From contig JAADVB010000208.1 in assembly GCA_023334545.1 (NCBI GenBank), forward strand, positions 1-33,739: a stretch of 33,739 nucleotides of DNA, given 5' to 3'. Both the position numbers and the translations under genes were made by a program. This DNA comes from Salisapilia sapeloensis (lineage: Eukaryota > Oomycota > Peronosporomycetes > Peronosporales > Salisapiliaceae). This document shows, one piece after another, positions 8,512 through 16,093 of this stretch. The number at the start of each line of letters is the position of its first letter. Position 1 is the stretch's first letter. Below the pieces are notes generated by a model. That model ran no database searches. It saw nothing but the letters and a program-made list of their open reading frames with translations, and had not been told where the DNA came from.

Positions 8512-8915
8512 GATGGGCACGTGCCTAGGATCGATTTGATGACAAAATTAATGCGGTCTTAGCCTCAAATCACACGGTTTCACATGAATACCTCCGTTTA
8601 TACTAGTCTTTGTATGCGCGAAAGGCACACGGGCGGGACAACTCACGTTAGATTCGGAGAACCTGCGATCGAGCATATTTGAAGATCAGCACGTCTTTGG
8701 ATAATAACATCACAAATGACAATCGTATGAAGATACTCAGGTTTTGGCCGGTTTAATTGTCTATATTTTAGATACAAAATTAAAGAGAGATAGGGCGTAA
8801 TAATAGAAGATGATGCTTGGCACGTGGCTTGATCATAAAGGAGAGCTTGATAGGATCGACTTTCGGGCTACCCTGAAGAGCTTGTTATCCGTCTGAAAGC
8901 AAGTGTTGGATCAAT
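8512..8915. other. Divergent intergenic region between ETFA and DAD1
   Basis: About 400 bp holding the 5' regions of two divergent genes. I do not see a convincing initiator match on either strand. AT-rich in the middle (8690-8790). Confidence 0.5.
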
Positions 8916-9313
8916 ATGGCCAAGTCAGAAAGTGTGGGAACTATTATCCAGGACTTTCGTGCCCAGTACGTCAAGAGCACGCCTACGAAGCTCAAGCTTT
9001 TGGATGGCTTCCTCGCCTACGTTTTAGCTACCGGTATTCTACAGTTCGTCTACTGTCTTCTCGTTGGCAATTTCCCGTTCAACTCTTTCCTCGCTGGTTT
9101 CGTATGCACCGTCGGCGTTTTCGTTCTTGCTGGTAAGTTTGTATTGCCAATGAACTATCAATCATCTATTCACATTCGTTGGATATAGTTTCCCTCCGAA
9201 TGCAGATCAACCCGGAAAACAAGATGACGGATCGAACGGAGCAGCGCGCGTTTGCAGATTATCTTTTCTGCAATATCATTCTATTCCTCGTCGTCTTCAA
9301 TTTCATGGGCTAA
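8916..9313 (+). CDS. DAD1: Oligosaccharyltransferase subunit DAD1/OST2
   Basis: The gene has two exons, 8916-9132 and 9189-9313, split by a 56-bp intron (GTAAGT...ATATAG). The joined product has 113 aa, the usual DAD1 length. DAD1 is a small ER membrane subunit of the oligosaccharyltransferase that moves glycans to asparagines of nascent proteins. Visible family features are [19 protein letters not shown] near residue 22, [14 protein letters not shown] before helix 2, [10 protein letters not shown] just after the splice site and [22 protein letters not shown] at the end. Reading through the intron would replace this conserved end, which confirms the splice. Confidence 0.96.
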
Positions 9314-9340
9314 GAAAATATATTCGTTTCTTTTCCTCGA

Positions 9341-10930
9341 TTATTCGACCTCATCGACTTCAAACCAACTTTCCGAGCAAAAGCTCAGGATCATACAACA
9401 AACGCCCCAGTTCAAATGGGTTTGAGATCCAGTCGAGATTGTTTCCAAGACATCTGCAGCCAGTCGGAAACTAGACGGAAAATCGTATCGACAACTTAGC
9501 GTCCACGTACGTGTGGCACTTATAATCGTGAATGCAAATGTACCACACTCACTCGGATTCGTCTTATGGATGTTGCGGTTGCATACATTGGAGGTGGAGT
9601 TTTCTTCAATGTTGCTCCACCGACCGGAAACAATTGCACCCTTTTCATCGACGGAGCCTTGGAAACGGTACGTGCCCACCTGCTTACCGACGACGAAGTC
9701 TTCGTCATACCACAGATGACTCCTCATCCATCGACCGTAAACAGTTCTCACTTGTGTGAACACTTCTTCTTGACAAGTGCCTTCGAGCGTACCGTTCGGA
9801 AGGAGTTTTATCTGCAACCGACTGCCGTACTCGTACCCATCTGCATCCATTGCTCGACCTTTCAGCTCATACCGTCCGGCTGTCAGAACATGGATGGCGT
9901 CATCGTCGTCATCGACATTTAGTATATTAGGCTCCTGTACAGGGTCTTTCTTCCATTTCTTGTCGGACGGCAGCCGTTGTTTGCGTTTTAATGAAAGGGT
10001 AAAGTTGCCACGACCTGCCTGATATTCGCTCAACTCTTCAACATCATCCACGTTGCGCCAACTGCCGCTGACGTCCGTTGGAGAGGTAACTGTCCCATAA
10101 TACTGGAACATACCGACGGCATCACGAACATGATACTCAAGTATGTACTCCAACCGGTTTGGAGCTTCCCACGACCCTTTTATAGGGCATGTTTGTGGAT
10201 AGCCGGTTTCTTGAGAAGTACCAGAGATGATGCCATCAGGGTGTAACCGCAAGGTGACGCAGCATTCTTCTCGTATTATACGACGCTTTCGCCCAGAACG
10301 CGTATTTTCATAAGCCGTCATCGTAGCACAGCCGTTGAAATAGTAGATGCCAGAAGAGAGTGGAGATAATTGAGAAGACTTTGGCTGTGGGTCAGCATGC
10401 CCCTTTGACAAGCGGAAGGTGCCATCGGAACGTGACGCCATGGAAACACGCGGAGAGGAAGTAGCATTGATAAGAGCATAAGAACCAGACATGACTTGTA
10501 GATCTTTAGAAACGTGGACTCGACAGTCATAGTACTCGTTATGAGATAAGTCTGGAGTACGCGAGAGTAGAAATTGGCAGCAGTATTTTGCTCGGAAGGA
10601 CCTGGATGGAGGTTGCTCACAGCACATTGAGCTTGTCGATTGCCTTCTCATTTTACCATTGTCTGTGGATTGTGTGCTTTTGCCTATCACAGTGTAGCTG
10701 CCCTGGATGTGACCCCACCTTACTACGCGATTGGAGATGTCGACTGATACACGATCTCGAGGTCCACGGTTCACACAGCCCGTAAGAACTCCAGAAGGCT
10801 TTAAGGTAAATTTGAAGTGGCTCAATGTAGGAATAAACTCTCCAAAAGTTCCTTCAAAAGATAACTTTACTTTCTCTGGTTCCTCTCGCTGGAAAAGCTT
10901 GGTACTAGGAGCCATGACCGACGATACCAT
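9341..10930 (-). CDS. Unknown protein with repeated beta-rich domains
   Basis: The frame encodes 529 aa. I do not recognise the family. Two clear internal repeats are seen: about residues 191-315 and 349-469. Each has the order G-x-Y...G, a strand with L-x(3)-P-(D/N)-G-x(2)-x-G-T, then G-(S/R)-W, then F-x-(Y/F)-x-G...SG-(S/R)-W, ending in G-x-F-(T/A)-(L/F). A shorter third copy may lie at 24-82 (FEGTFG...LKPSGVLTGC...GSYTVIG). An acidic run (DDDDD) separates the main repeats. No signal peptide or membrane helix is seen. The last 60 residues do not fit the repeat, so the true 3' end may differ or include an unspliced intron. The start is ATG 10930 or the nearby ATG at 10915. Its stop lies 27 bp from that of DAD1. 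Confidence 0.7.
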   Translation of the reverse strand: MVSSVMAPSTKLFQREEPEKVKLSFEGTFGEFIPTLSHFKFTLKPSGVLTGCVNRGPRDRVSVDISNRVVRWGHIQGSYTVIGKSTQSTDNGKMRRQSTSSMCCEQPPSRSFRAKYCCQFLLSRTPDLSHNEYYDCRVHVSKDLQVMSGSYALINATSSPRVSMASRSDGTFRLSKGHADPQPKSSQLSPLSSGIYYFNGCATMTAYENTRSGRKRRIIREECCVTLRLHPDGIISGTSQETGYPQTCPIKGSWEAPNRLEYILEYHVRDAVGMFQYYGTVTSPTDVSGSWRNVDDVEELSEYQAGRGNFTLSLKRKQRLPSDKKWKKDPVQEPNILNVDDDDDAIHVLTAGRYELKGRAMDADGYEYGSRLQIKLLPNGTLEGTCQEEVFTQVRTVYGRWMRSHLWYDEDFVVGKQVGTYRFQGSVDEKGAIVSGRWSNIEENSTSNVCNRNIHKTNPSECGTFAFTIISATRTWTLSCRYDFPSSFRLAADVLETISTGSQTHLNWGVCCMILSFCSESWFEVDEVE

Positions 10931-11253
10931 TAGCTCGTTCTTTCGTGTTTTATTTCGTTGTCAAGATCCATTTGATTGGTGAAAATGTATATACAATCAT
11001 ATGATTTGTTGAAAAGATGATCATTCTCATGCATGCAATTTTGTAGGTCAGTACGAATGGAGTTTAATTTATTGAGCATATTTGAAGTGGAGATCTTAAA
11101 GAGGCAAAGGAGGGGGTTTCATGTCGTATGGAAGCGATTGCCCAGCTCGAAACTACCGAGCACTCGTTTTGGGATTGATCAAGGCTGTTGCTTGAAATGG
11201 GAAGCGACGCCTATTTCGAAGTGGCCCTTCAGCTCATTTGACCCTGCACAAGA
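10931..11253. other. Divergent intergenic region before the EGF-repeat gene
   Basis: No gene supported. Contains the 5' regions of the divergent genes at 10930 and 11311. A GCTCATTTG word at 11232-11240 is a second partial core promoter match. Confidence 0.45.
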
Positions 11254-11269
11254 GCTCACATTCCCAGTT
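11254..11269 (+). promoter_or_regulatory. Possible core promoter of the EGF-repeat gene
   Basis: GCTCACATTCCCAGTT matches the oomycete core promoter at 12 of 16 positions and lies 42 bp before the ATG. Moderate support only. Confidence 0.4.
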
Positions 11270-11310
11270 CCATCAAGTTACCACGTCTGGTCTACCTCGT
11301 CCAACTCGCC

Positions 11311-11976
11311 ATGGTTCTAGTCAAACACGTGAGCTTCCTCCTACTAGTTGCAGCTTATTATCTAGCTCCATCGGACGCCTACTGTCCCAATGGCTGTAAT
11401 GCACAAGGCACGTGCGGTGTAAATGACAAGTGCACATGCTTCTTGCGTCAGGACGAAGCAACAGCTGGGTACCCAGCTTACACTGGTGCAGACTGTTCAG
11501 AGCGTACATGCCCGTACGGAGATGCTTGGGTGACTTACCCTGTTGGTGATGACCTGGGCCATCCGCTACGAGAGTGCTCGAACCAGGGCAAGTGTGATCG
11601 TGTCTCGGGTCTATGCCAGTGCTTTCCTGGGTACGAAGGTAAAGCGTGTGAACGAACGGTGTGTCCGAACGACTGCAACGGTCGCGGTATTTGCTTGACT
11701 TTGAAAGCGATGATCGCTGGCGACAAGACGCCACCGGCTGCGTACACAGCGTGGGACGCGGAGAAGCAAATGGGCTGCTTCTGTGACAAAGGATACAGCG
11801 GTCCGGACTGTTCGATTAAAGAGTGTCCGAGTGGCAAAGACGTTTTAAATGCATATGGTGCGGAGGAAGGTCGTGCGTGTGGTGGTCGTGGCAAGTGCAA
11901 CCACGACACGGGCAATTGTGAGTGCTTCCCTGGTTACTATGGCACGTCTTGCCGTTACCAGACGACAGTGAACTAA
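11311..11976 (+). CDS. Secreted protein with four EGF-like modules
   Basis: The product has 221 aa and no intron. Residues 1-23 are a signal peptide (MVLVKHVSFLLLVAAYYLAP, likely cut after SDA). Four cysteine-rich modules of tenascin/teneurin EGF type follow, at about 25-62, 89-113, 118-167 and 190-214; their typical endings are GADCSERTC, GYEGKACERTVC, GYSGPDCSIKEC and GYYGTSC. The third module has a long insert (LKAMIAGDKTPPAAYTAW) between its second and third cysteines. There is no membrane helix or GPI-like end, so the protein is probably free in the extracellular space or wall. A role in adhesion is possible but not shown. Confidence 0.88.
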   Translation: MVLVKHVSFLLLVAAYYLAPSDAYCPNGCNAQGTCGVNDKCTCFLRQDEATAGYPAYTGADCSERTCPYGDAWVTYPVGDDLGHPLRECSNQGKCDRVSGLCQCFPGYEGKACERTVCPNDCNGRGICLTLKAMIAGDKTPPAAYTAWDAEKQMGCFCDKGYSGPDCSIKECPSGKDVLNAYGAEEGRACGGRGKCNHDTGNCECFPGYYGTSCRYQTTVN

Positions 11977-12185
11977 ATTCGTACTTGATTATCGCAACGA
12001 CAGGTGAGATATATGACTTTAGAAGCACTATAACAAGGTTTATTCGACAACTTTTCGCTTGATTTGTTTCTTTTCTCACTCTTGAAACGTACATAAACGC
12101 TTAAAAGGCAACATTAGAGATACTGAAAGGGTGGAACATGTCTAAAACGATGTACTTGTTTCATCAGGTGCAGATCTGTATCTGA

Positions 12186-12649
12186 TTATTCAATGATGAG
12201 CTCGTCAATGGACCAGTCTTCAAAAGAGTTGTCCGGTAAATAGCGTCGGATGATGATCGGAATCTTCCGTTCACGTAGCTCCTTCATGGCAATCTTGAGT
12301 GGGTCCGTCTCGCCCTCAATGTCGACCATCACCGGAGCATTCATGCTATGAAATGCCATTCGAGTCAGCTGTCTACTTATGTATTGAATTTTTGTGCTGA
12401 AAGAGCATACCTGATTTGAAGAGCTCGCGTGCCGAGTACACGCGCACGTTCGTATTTGGTCATGTAATGCGTGGTGATGCGAGTGGCATTGGGCTGTTTG
12501 TGCGAAGCATCGAGGATCGCGACGTTCTGTTCGTCGTCATTGTCCTCTGGCTGATCATACATGTCCTCCTCGACTTCCTCCTCTACCTCTACCGGCTCTT
12601 CATCCTCAACGTCATTCCCAGCTCCGTCGTGATCATACTCTTCGTCCAT
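12186..12649 (-). CDS. RPB6: RNA polymerases I/II/III shared subunit RPB6
   Basis: Two exons on the minus strand, 12649-12411 and 12345-12186, are split by a 65-bp intron (GTATGC...TCATAG). The product has 132 aa against about 127 in human. RPB6 binds near the clamp base of all three nuclear RNA polymerases and helps assembly. The N-terminal half is strongly acidic (MDEEYDHDG, then [13 protein letters not shown]), as usual. The conserved core reads [24 protein letters not shown] and, after the splice, [38 protein letters not shown] and WSIDELIIE at the end. The first true ATG is at 12649. Confidence 0.96.
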
Positions 12650-12863
12650 TTTCGCACGACTTTCGGTATCGTTTTGAATGGCTAATGCGATCGTACTTGA
12701 TCGAAACGATAAAATCCACAAGGGTCGTATACCCTTCAACCTAACTTCAAGGACACACCAGATTCGAAAGAGGGAAGAGAATGCATTGTCACTTGTACGT
12801 TTATTCCACTGTTCACGAAGAAGATCTATCGAATATATGGTCTACGGTATTCTTTTTATAAAA

Positions 12864-13448
12864 TCAGACAGACGTTGGCGTGGCTTGGATGCGAAGTCCA
12901 GCTAGATAGAGTTGATCAATTTCTTCATGAAACTCTTCTAGTTTGTCTTGGTCATGATGACGGTATTTAATCTTGGTACTTAGTGACTTTCTCCCACACT
13001 CGTGTACGAACATAGTTATGTTGTTTAGTAAGATGTCAAAGTCATCCATCCAGTTTACTGGCATGGGACACTTCTTGATCTTTTGCGCCAGATCAACAAT
13101 CCGGCGAACGAGGTGCCGAAGTTGCTGTCGCTTGCGTTTGAATACCAACTGTGTGACAGAATCAAATGCCATCTTCCCAAAAGCCACTGCGCCACATGCG
13201 GCGGAGACGCTTGGCTCACCAAGTACTGGGATATCCAATTGTGGGATTCGAGCTTTGAACGAGGCGTCACAGAGCTCGGCTGCTTTCACGAGTGCCACAA
13301 CTCGATCCCAGTACGTCTCATGCGACTCGATACTCCCAGAAGCCGTGGAATTTGTCACAGTATTCGTGTTACTGACGAAAAACGTAGTAGATGTTGATGG
13401 AGTGCTTCCGACGGAGGCTCCGGAGCTAGTGCGATGTGAAGCTTCCAT
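12864..13448 (-). CDS. Helical-bundle protein A, relative of TKL-kinase N-terminal domains
   Basis: The product has 194 aa and no intron. The first 45 residues are Ser/Thr-rich and likely disordered. The rest is predicted helical: an Ala-rich helix (about 78-100), then a basic helix QQLRHLVRRIVDLAQKI (108-124), then DFDILLNNITMFVHECG, then KLEEFHEEIDQLYLAGL (169-185). The last parts align with the protein encoded at 14334 (LARRVHAIAK, FDLLKKIEKF, LHLDIDQLL). The pattern recalls the bundle found before many oomycete TKL kinases and in MLKL/HeLo-type modules, but no kinase domain is present. The assignment is by pattern reading. It is transcribed away from its relative, whose ATG is 885 bp away. 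Confidence 0.65.
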   Translation of the reverse strand: MEASHRTSSGASVGSTPSTSTTFFVSNTNTVTNSTASGSIESHETYWDRVVALVKAAELCDASFKARIPQLDIPVLGEPSVSAACGAVAFGKMAFDSVTQLVFKRKRQQLRHLVRRIVDLAQKIKKCPMPVNWMDDFDILLNNITMFVHECGRKSLSTKIKYRHHDQDKLEEFHEEIDQLYLAGLRIQATPTSV

Positions 13449-13489
13449 CCTTACCGTCCAAAGGGCTTAGTGTAGACAACGCGAAAGAC

Positions 13490-13496
13490 AAAGTGA
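13490..13496 (-). promoter_or_regulatory. Initiator of helical-bundle protein A gene
   Basis: On the minus strand TCACTTT is an exact TCAYTYY match, 41-47 bp before the ATG at 13448. It supports that start. Confidence 0.5.
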
Positions 13497-14283
13497 GTCG
13501 ACGGGAGTTGTGATGAAGCTATGGGCATAATCGACGGTTGTGCCGTGCATCTTAGAAGTGCAATTGGGAAAAGCTAAAAGTTTATAGGTCTATCGAAGAC
13601 CTGATGAACAAGTCATACGAGGGAGGTGCATTATGCGCTTAGATGGTCGCATGGGCATCCAAGTACAATAGCATACAGCCCAACGTTTGGGAGATCCAGA
13701 CATGTATTATAGAATTAGACTGTTCTTGCACTAGGTATCGAATGCAACAATTGACAAGTGCCAAGACCACTTCAAGTGCAAAAAGGATCCGTTAGGTCTA
13801 CCTATAGGTGTCAGAGAGCCTACTCTAGTAGTGTATCTATGTGATTGTATACTCTTTTGTACCACAAAACGCTTGTTCAGGGTAAAGATACGAGATGGAT
13901 AAGATACGCAAATGGTGCACGCCTGGTGTAATCCATCGAATGTCCCTAGAATATCACCATGGAAGTTTAACAGTGTTTTCTGTACCTTTCATGGCAGCTG
14001 ATTGATTGCAGGTAGCTGTGGGCCAACAAATGAAAGTAGGTGTGATTGCCAAGACGGTGATGGGATGCAAGCAGGTGCCATTAGCCTTTGTTCGCTACCT
14101 ACATGACCCCTTTCAAAGTAGGAAGATAATGCACGAAACTTCTAGGAAAGCGTTTGGAACTCGATGCATACAGATTTATGAGCAACTGCAGTAGATTTTC
14201 TCGTATATAGTTCCAACCACGTCACTGGCAGCCTGACCTGGTCGCTCTCATCTGAGTTGATTGAAAAGATCTCGCTACGTTTG
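13497..14283. other. Intergenic region between the two helical-bundle genes
   Basis: About 790 bp between divergent relatives. No gene is supported; a plus-strand frame at 14006-14194 lacks an ATG at its start. The region may hold shared regulatory sites of the pair. Confidence 0.45.
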
Positions 14284-14299
14284 ATCATTCTCCAATTTC
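14284..14299 (+). promoter_or_regulatory. Near-perfect oomycete core promoter of helical-bundle protein B gene
   Basis: GATCATTCTCCAATTT matches GCTCATTYYNCAWTTT at 15 of 16 positions, the best match in the window. The ATG at 14334 lies 34 bp downstream, giving a leader of about 45 nt. Confidence 0.8.
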
Positions 14300-14333
14300 T
14301 AGCGCACAGCACACTGCATCAGGAAATTTCGAT

Positions 14334-14927
14334 ATGAATAACTTTGTGAGCGAAGCGAGTGACTTTGGTGTAATCATCTTGCTTCTATTTGCAGTTGTCA
14401 ATGCCCTCCAAGGCCGAAATCCTACGGTACCTCACGCCATCCACGGCCGGGCTTCAGAACCACCTCAGCTCACGGTTCAGTTAAACAACTACAATAGCAG
14501 CAATACAGAACAAGCGTCAAGTGCGCCACGAAAACTGGACATACCCAAGCTCGAACATCACTCGCATCTATTCGAGACTGCTGGAAGTAGGTCTGGAACA
14601 CCTTCAACGCACCCTCTAAAGGTTGTCGTCGACAATATCATTGCTAATGTTGGCGCCCACAAGTGCGACAAACTTCAATTTCTCGCTCGTCGTGTTCATG
14701 CCATCGCAAAGGCCATGTACGAGCATGACCAGTCCAGTCAGGTTACTCGCTGGTTTCACGCTACCTTTGATCTGTTAAAGAAGATTGAAAAGTTTACTCG
14801 TGACAGTAATCAAATGAAAGGCTTGAAGAAATGGTCTGGCAGATGTCACGATCGGAAACAATTGCGGCAACTGCATCTCGACATCGATCAACTACTGGCA
14901 GATCAATTCGAATCATCGTTTACCTAA
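14334..14927 (+). CDS. Helical-bundle protein B with possible signal peptide
   Basis: The frame encodes 197 aa. Residues 12-24 are strongly hydrophobic (GVIILLLFAVVNA) and could be a signal peptide or membrane anchor. A 36-bp GT/AG segment inside this stretch (GTGACT...TTGCAG) could also be spliced out in frame, which would remove it. Residues 30-95 are polar and probably disordered. The C-terminal half is helical and related to protein A: LQFLARRVHAIAKAM (114-128), FDLLKKIEKFT (145-155) and LRQLHLDIDQLLADQF (177-192). No kinase domain follows. The gene starts at the first ATG after a near-perfect core promoter and stops 13 bp before the convergent RBM42 gene. Function unknown. Confidence 0.65.
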   Translation: MNNFVSEASDFGVIILLLFAVVNALQGRNPTVPHAIHGRASEPPQLTVQLNNYNSSNTEQASSAPRKLDIPKLEHHSHLFETAGSRSGTPSTHPLKVVVDNIIANVGAHKCDKLQFLARRVHAIAKAMYEHDQSSQVTRWFHATFDLLKKIEKFTRDSNQMKGLKKWSGRCHDRKQLRQLHLDIDQLLADQFESSFT

Positions 14928-14940
14928 GCACTTAGTCTAT

Positions 14941-15699
14941 TCAAAATAGATGTTTCTTCTTCTTTTGTTTCTTCCGCGCGACTTGGATGTTGCGTTCTTG
15001 CCAGTTGCTTTTGGACAGCTTCACGGGGCGATTGCCAATGTACCGTCCGTTCATTTCTCGCAACGCCTTGGCACAGTCAAAGGCATCACTGAAACTAACA
15101 AAGCCAAAGCCTTTCGACTTGTGCGTATGTTTATCTCGCACGACACGAGCTTTCTGGAAACTGTCGTATCGAACAAAAGACTGGGCGAGAAGCTCATCCG
15201 AGACTTCGTTGCCCAAGTCACCACAAAAGAGTCGAAAGTCATTTTCGGGCCATTCATCCAACGTCGGGTCTTCCCAGATTTGTCCCCCTGCCATTCGAAC
15301 GTGCTTTTTACCCTTTTTGTATGGCTGTAAAATGTTATTAGGCGGTGGAACGTCTGTTGGAAGACGTGGCTGAAAGGTGGCTGAAGCTGGGAGTGGTGCT
15401 GGCTGGTTATTAGCAGGCTGCGAGGGTGCAGATATGGCTGATCTGTGTGCATGAACAGCGTCGATCGTGTTCGGGACGGTGTGAGACGCTGGAGCTTGGG
15501 ATTGACTCGCTTGCGTATTAACTTTCTTGACTGGAGCAGGACGAGGTGGTGCCATGTATACCTTTGGAGCAGCCACCTTTTCCTTTTTAGCTAGTGGTGC
15601 CTTTATTTGCTCTTCTTCATCGTCTCGAGGCCTTTTCTTCGACTCGGTCTGCTCGAGCGATTTTAATTCAGCTTCAAATCGCGCCAATTCGTCATCCAT
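14941..15699 (-). CDS. RBM42: RNA-binding protein RBM42 homologue
   Basis: The product has 252 aa and no intron. A charged N-terminus with KKRPRDDEEE and a Pro/Ala/Gln-rich middle precede one RRM at about residues 154-232. The RRM shows FRLFCGDLGNEV as RNP2 and KSKGFGFVSFSD as RNP1, followed by REMNGRYIGNRPVKLSKSNW, all typical of RBM42. The lysine-rich end RKKQKKKKHLF is a likely nuclear signal. RBM42 homologues bind RNA and associate with hnRNP K and spliceosomal components in animals; the role here is inferred. It is shorter than animal RBM42 because the Pro-rich part is reduced. Confidence 0.92.
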   Translation of the reverse strand: MDDELARFEAELKSLEQTESKKRPRDDEEEQIKAPLAKKEKVAAPKVYMAPPRPAPVKKVNTQASQSQAPASHTVPNTIDAVHAHRSAISAPSQPANNQPAPLPASATFQPRLPTDVPPPNNILQPYKKGKKHVRMAGGQIWEDPTLDEWPENDFRLFCGDLGNEVSDELLAQSFVRYDSFQKARVVRDKHTHKSKGFGFVSFSDAFDCAKALREMNGRYIGNRPVKLSKSNWQERNIQVARKKQKKKKHLF

Positions 15700-16093
15700 T
15701 GCAGTAAGCGTTTGTATAAATCGTAAAAGGTAGATAGATGGAGTATACTCGAGGGTATAAATGTGGTATGGAGAAGATAGAGAGGTTGATAGAGGAGCTA
15801 CAAGGGCGAATATACCTCCTAAATCGCTTTTGTTCGATTCGTTGTCAAAAACGTGTTGTCCTAGAATGTTCGAATTTTATTACATTCTAAATTCAAATCA
15901 ATATCGATTTGCTGCTACCTCTTAATTTGTATGAAATAAATGTATTTCTATGAACAGTCGCAATCAACACGCACACGAAGAGCTCCAAGTCGATTGATCC
16001 GACGCTCATCTTGTAGCACTCTTTACTCGCTTCTTGTACTCATCTGCAGCTTCTACCTTCCATTGATATCAACATCAGTCACAACTTACCCTA
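15700..16093. other. Divergent intergenic region, RBM42 and DNAAF2-like gene
   Basis: About 390 bp, AT-rich around 15850-15950. A partial core promoter word GCTCATCTT lies at about 16004-16012, some 85 bp before the plus-strand ATG. No gene seen. Confidence 0.45.

Noticed and set aside
14006-14194. 62-aa plus-strand frame between the helical-bundle genes
   Set aside because: No ATG at its start, no initiator and no recognisable domain.
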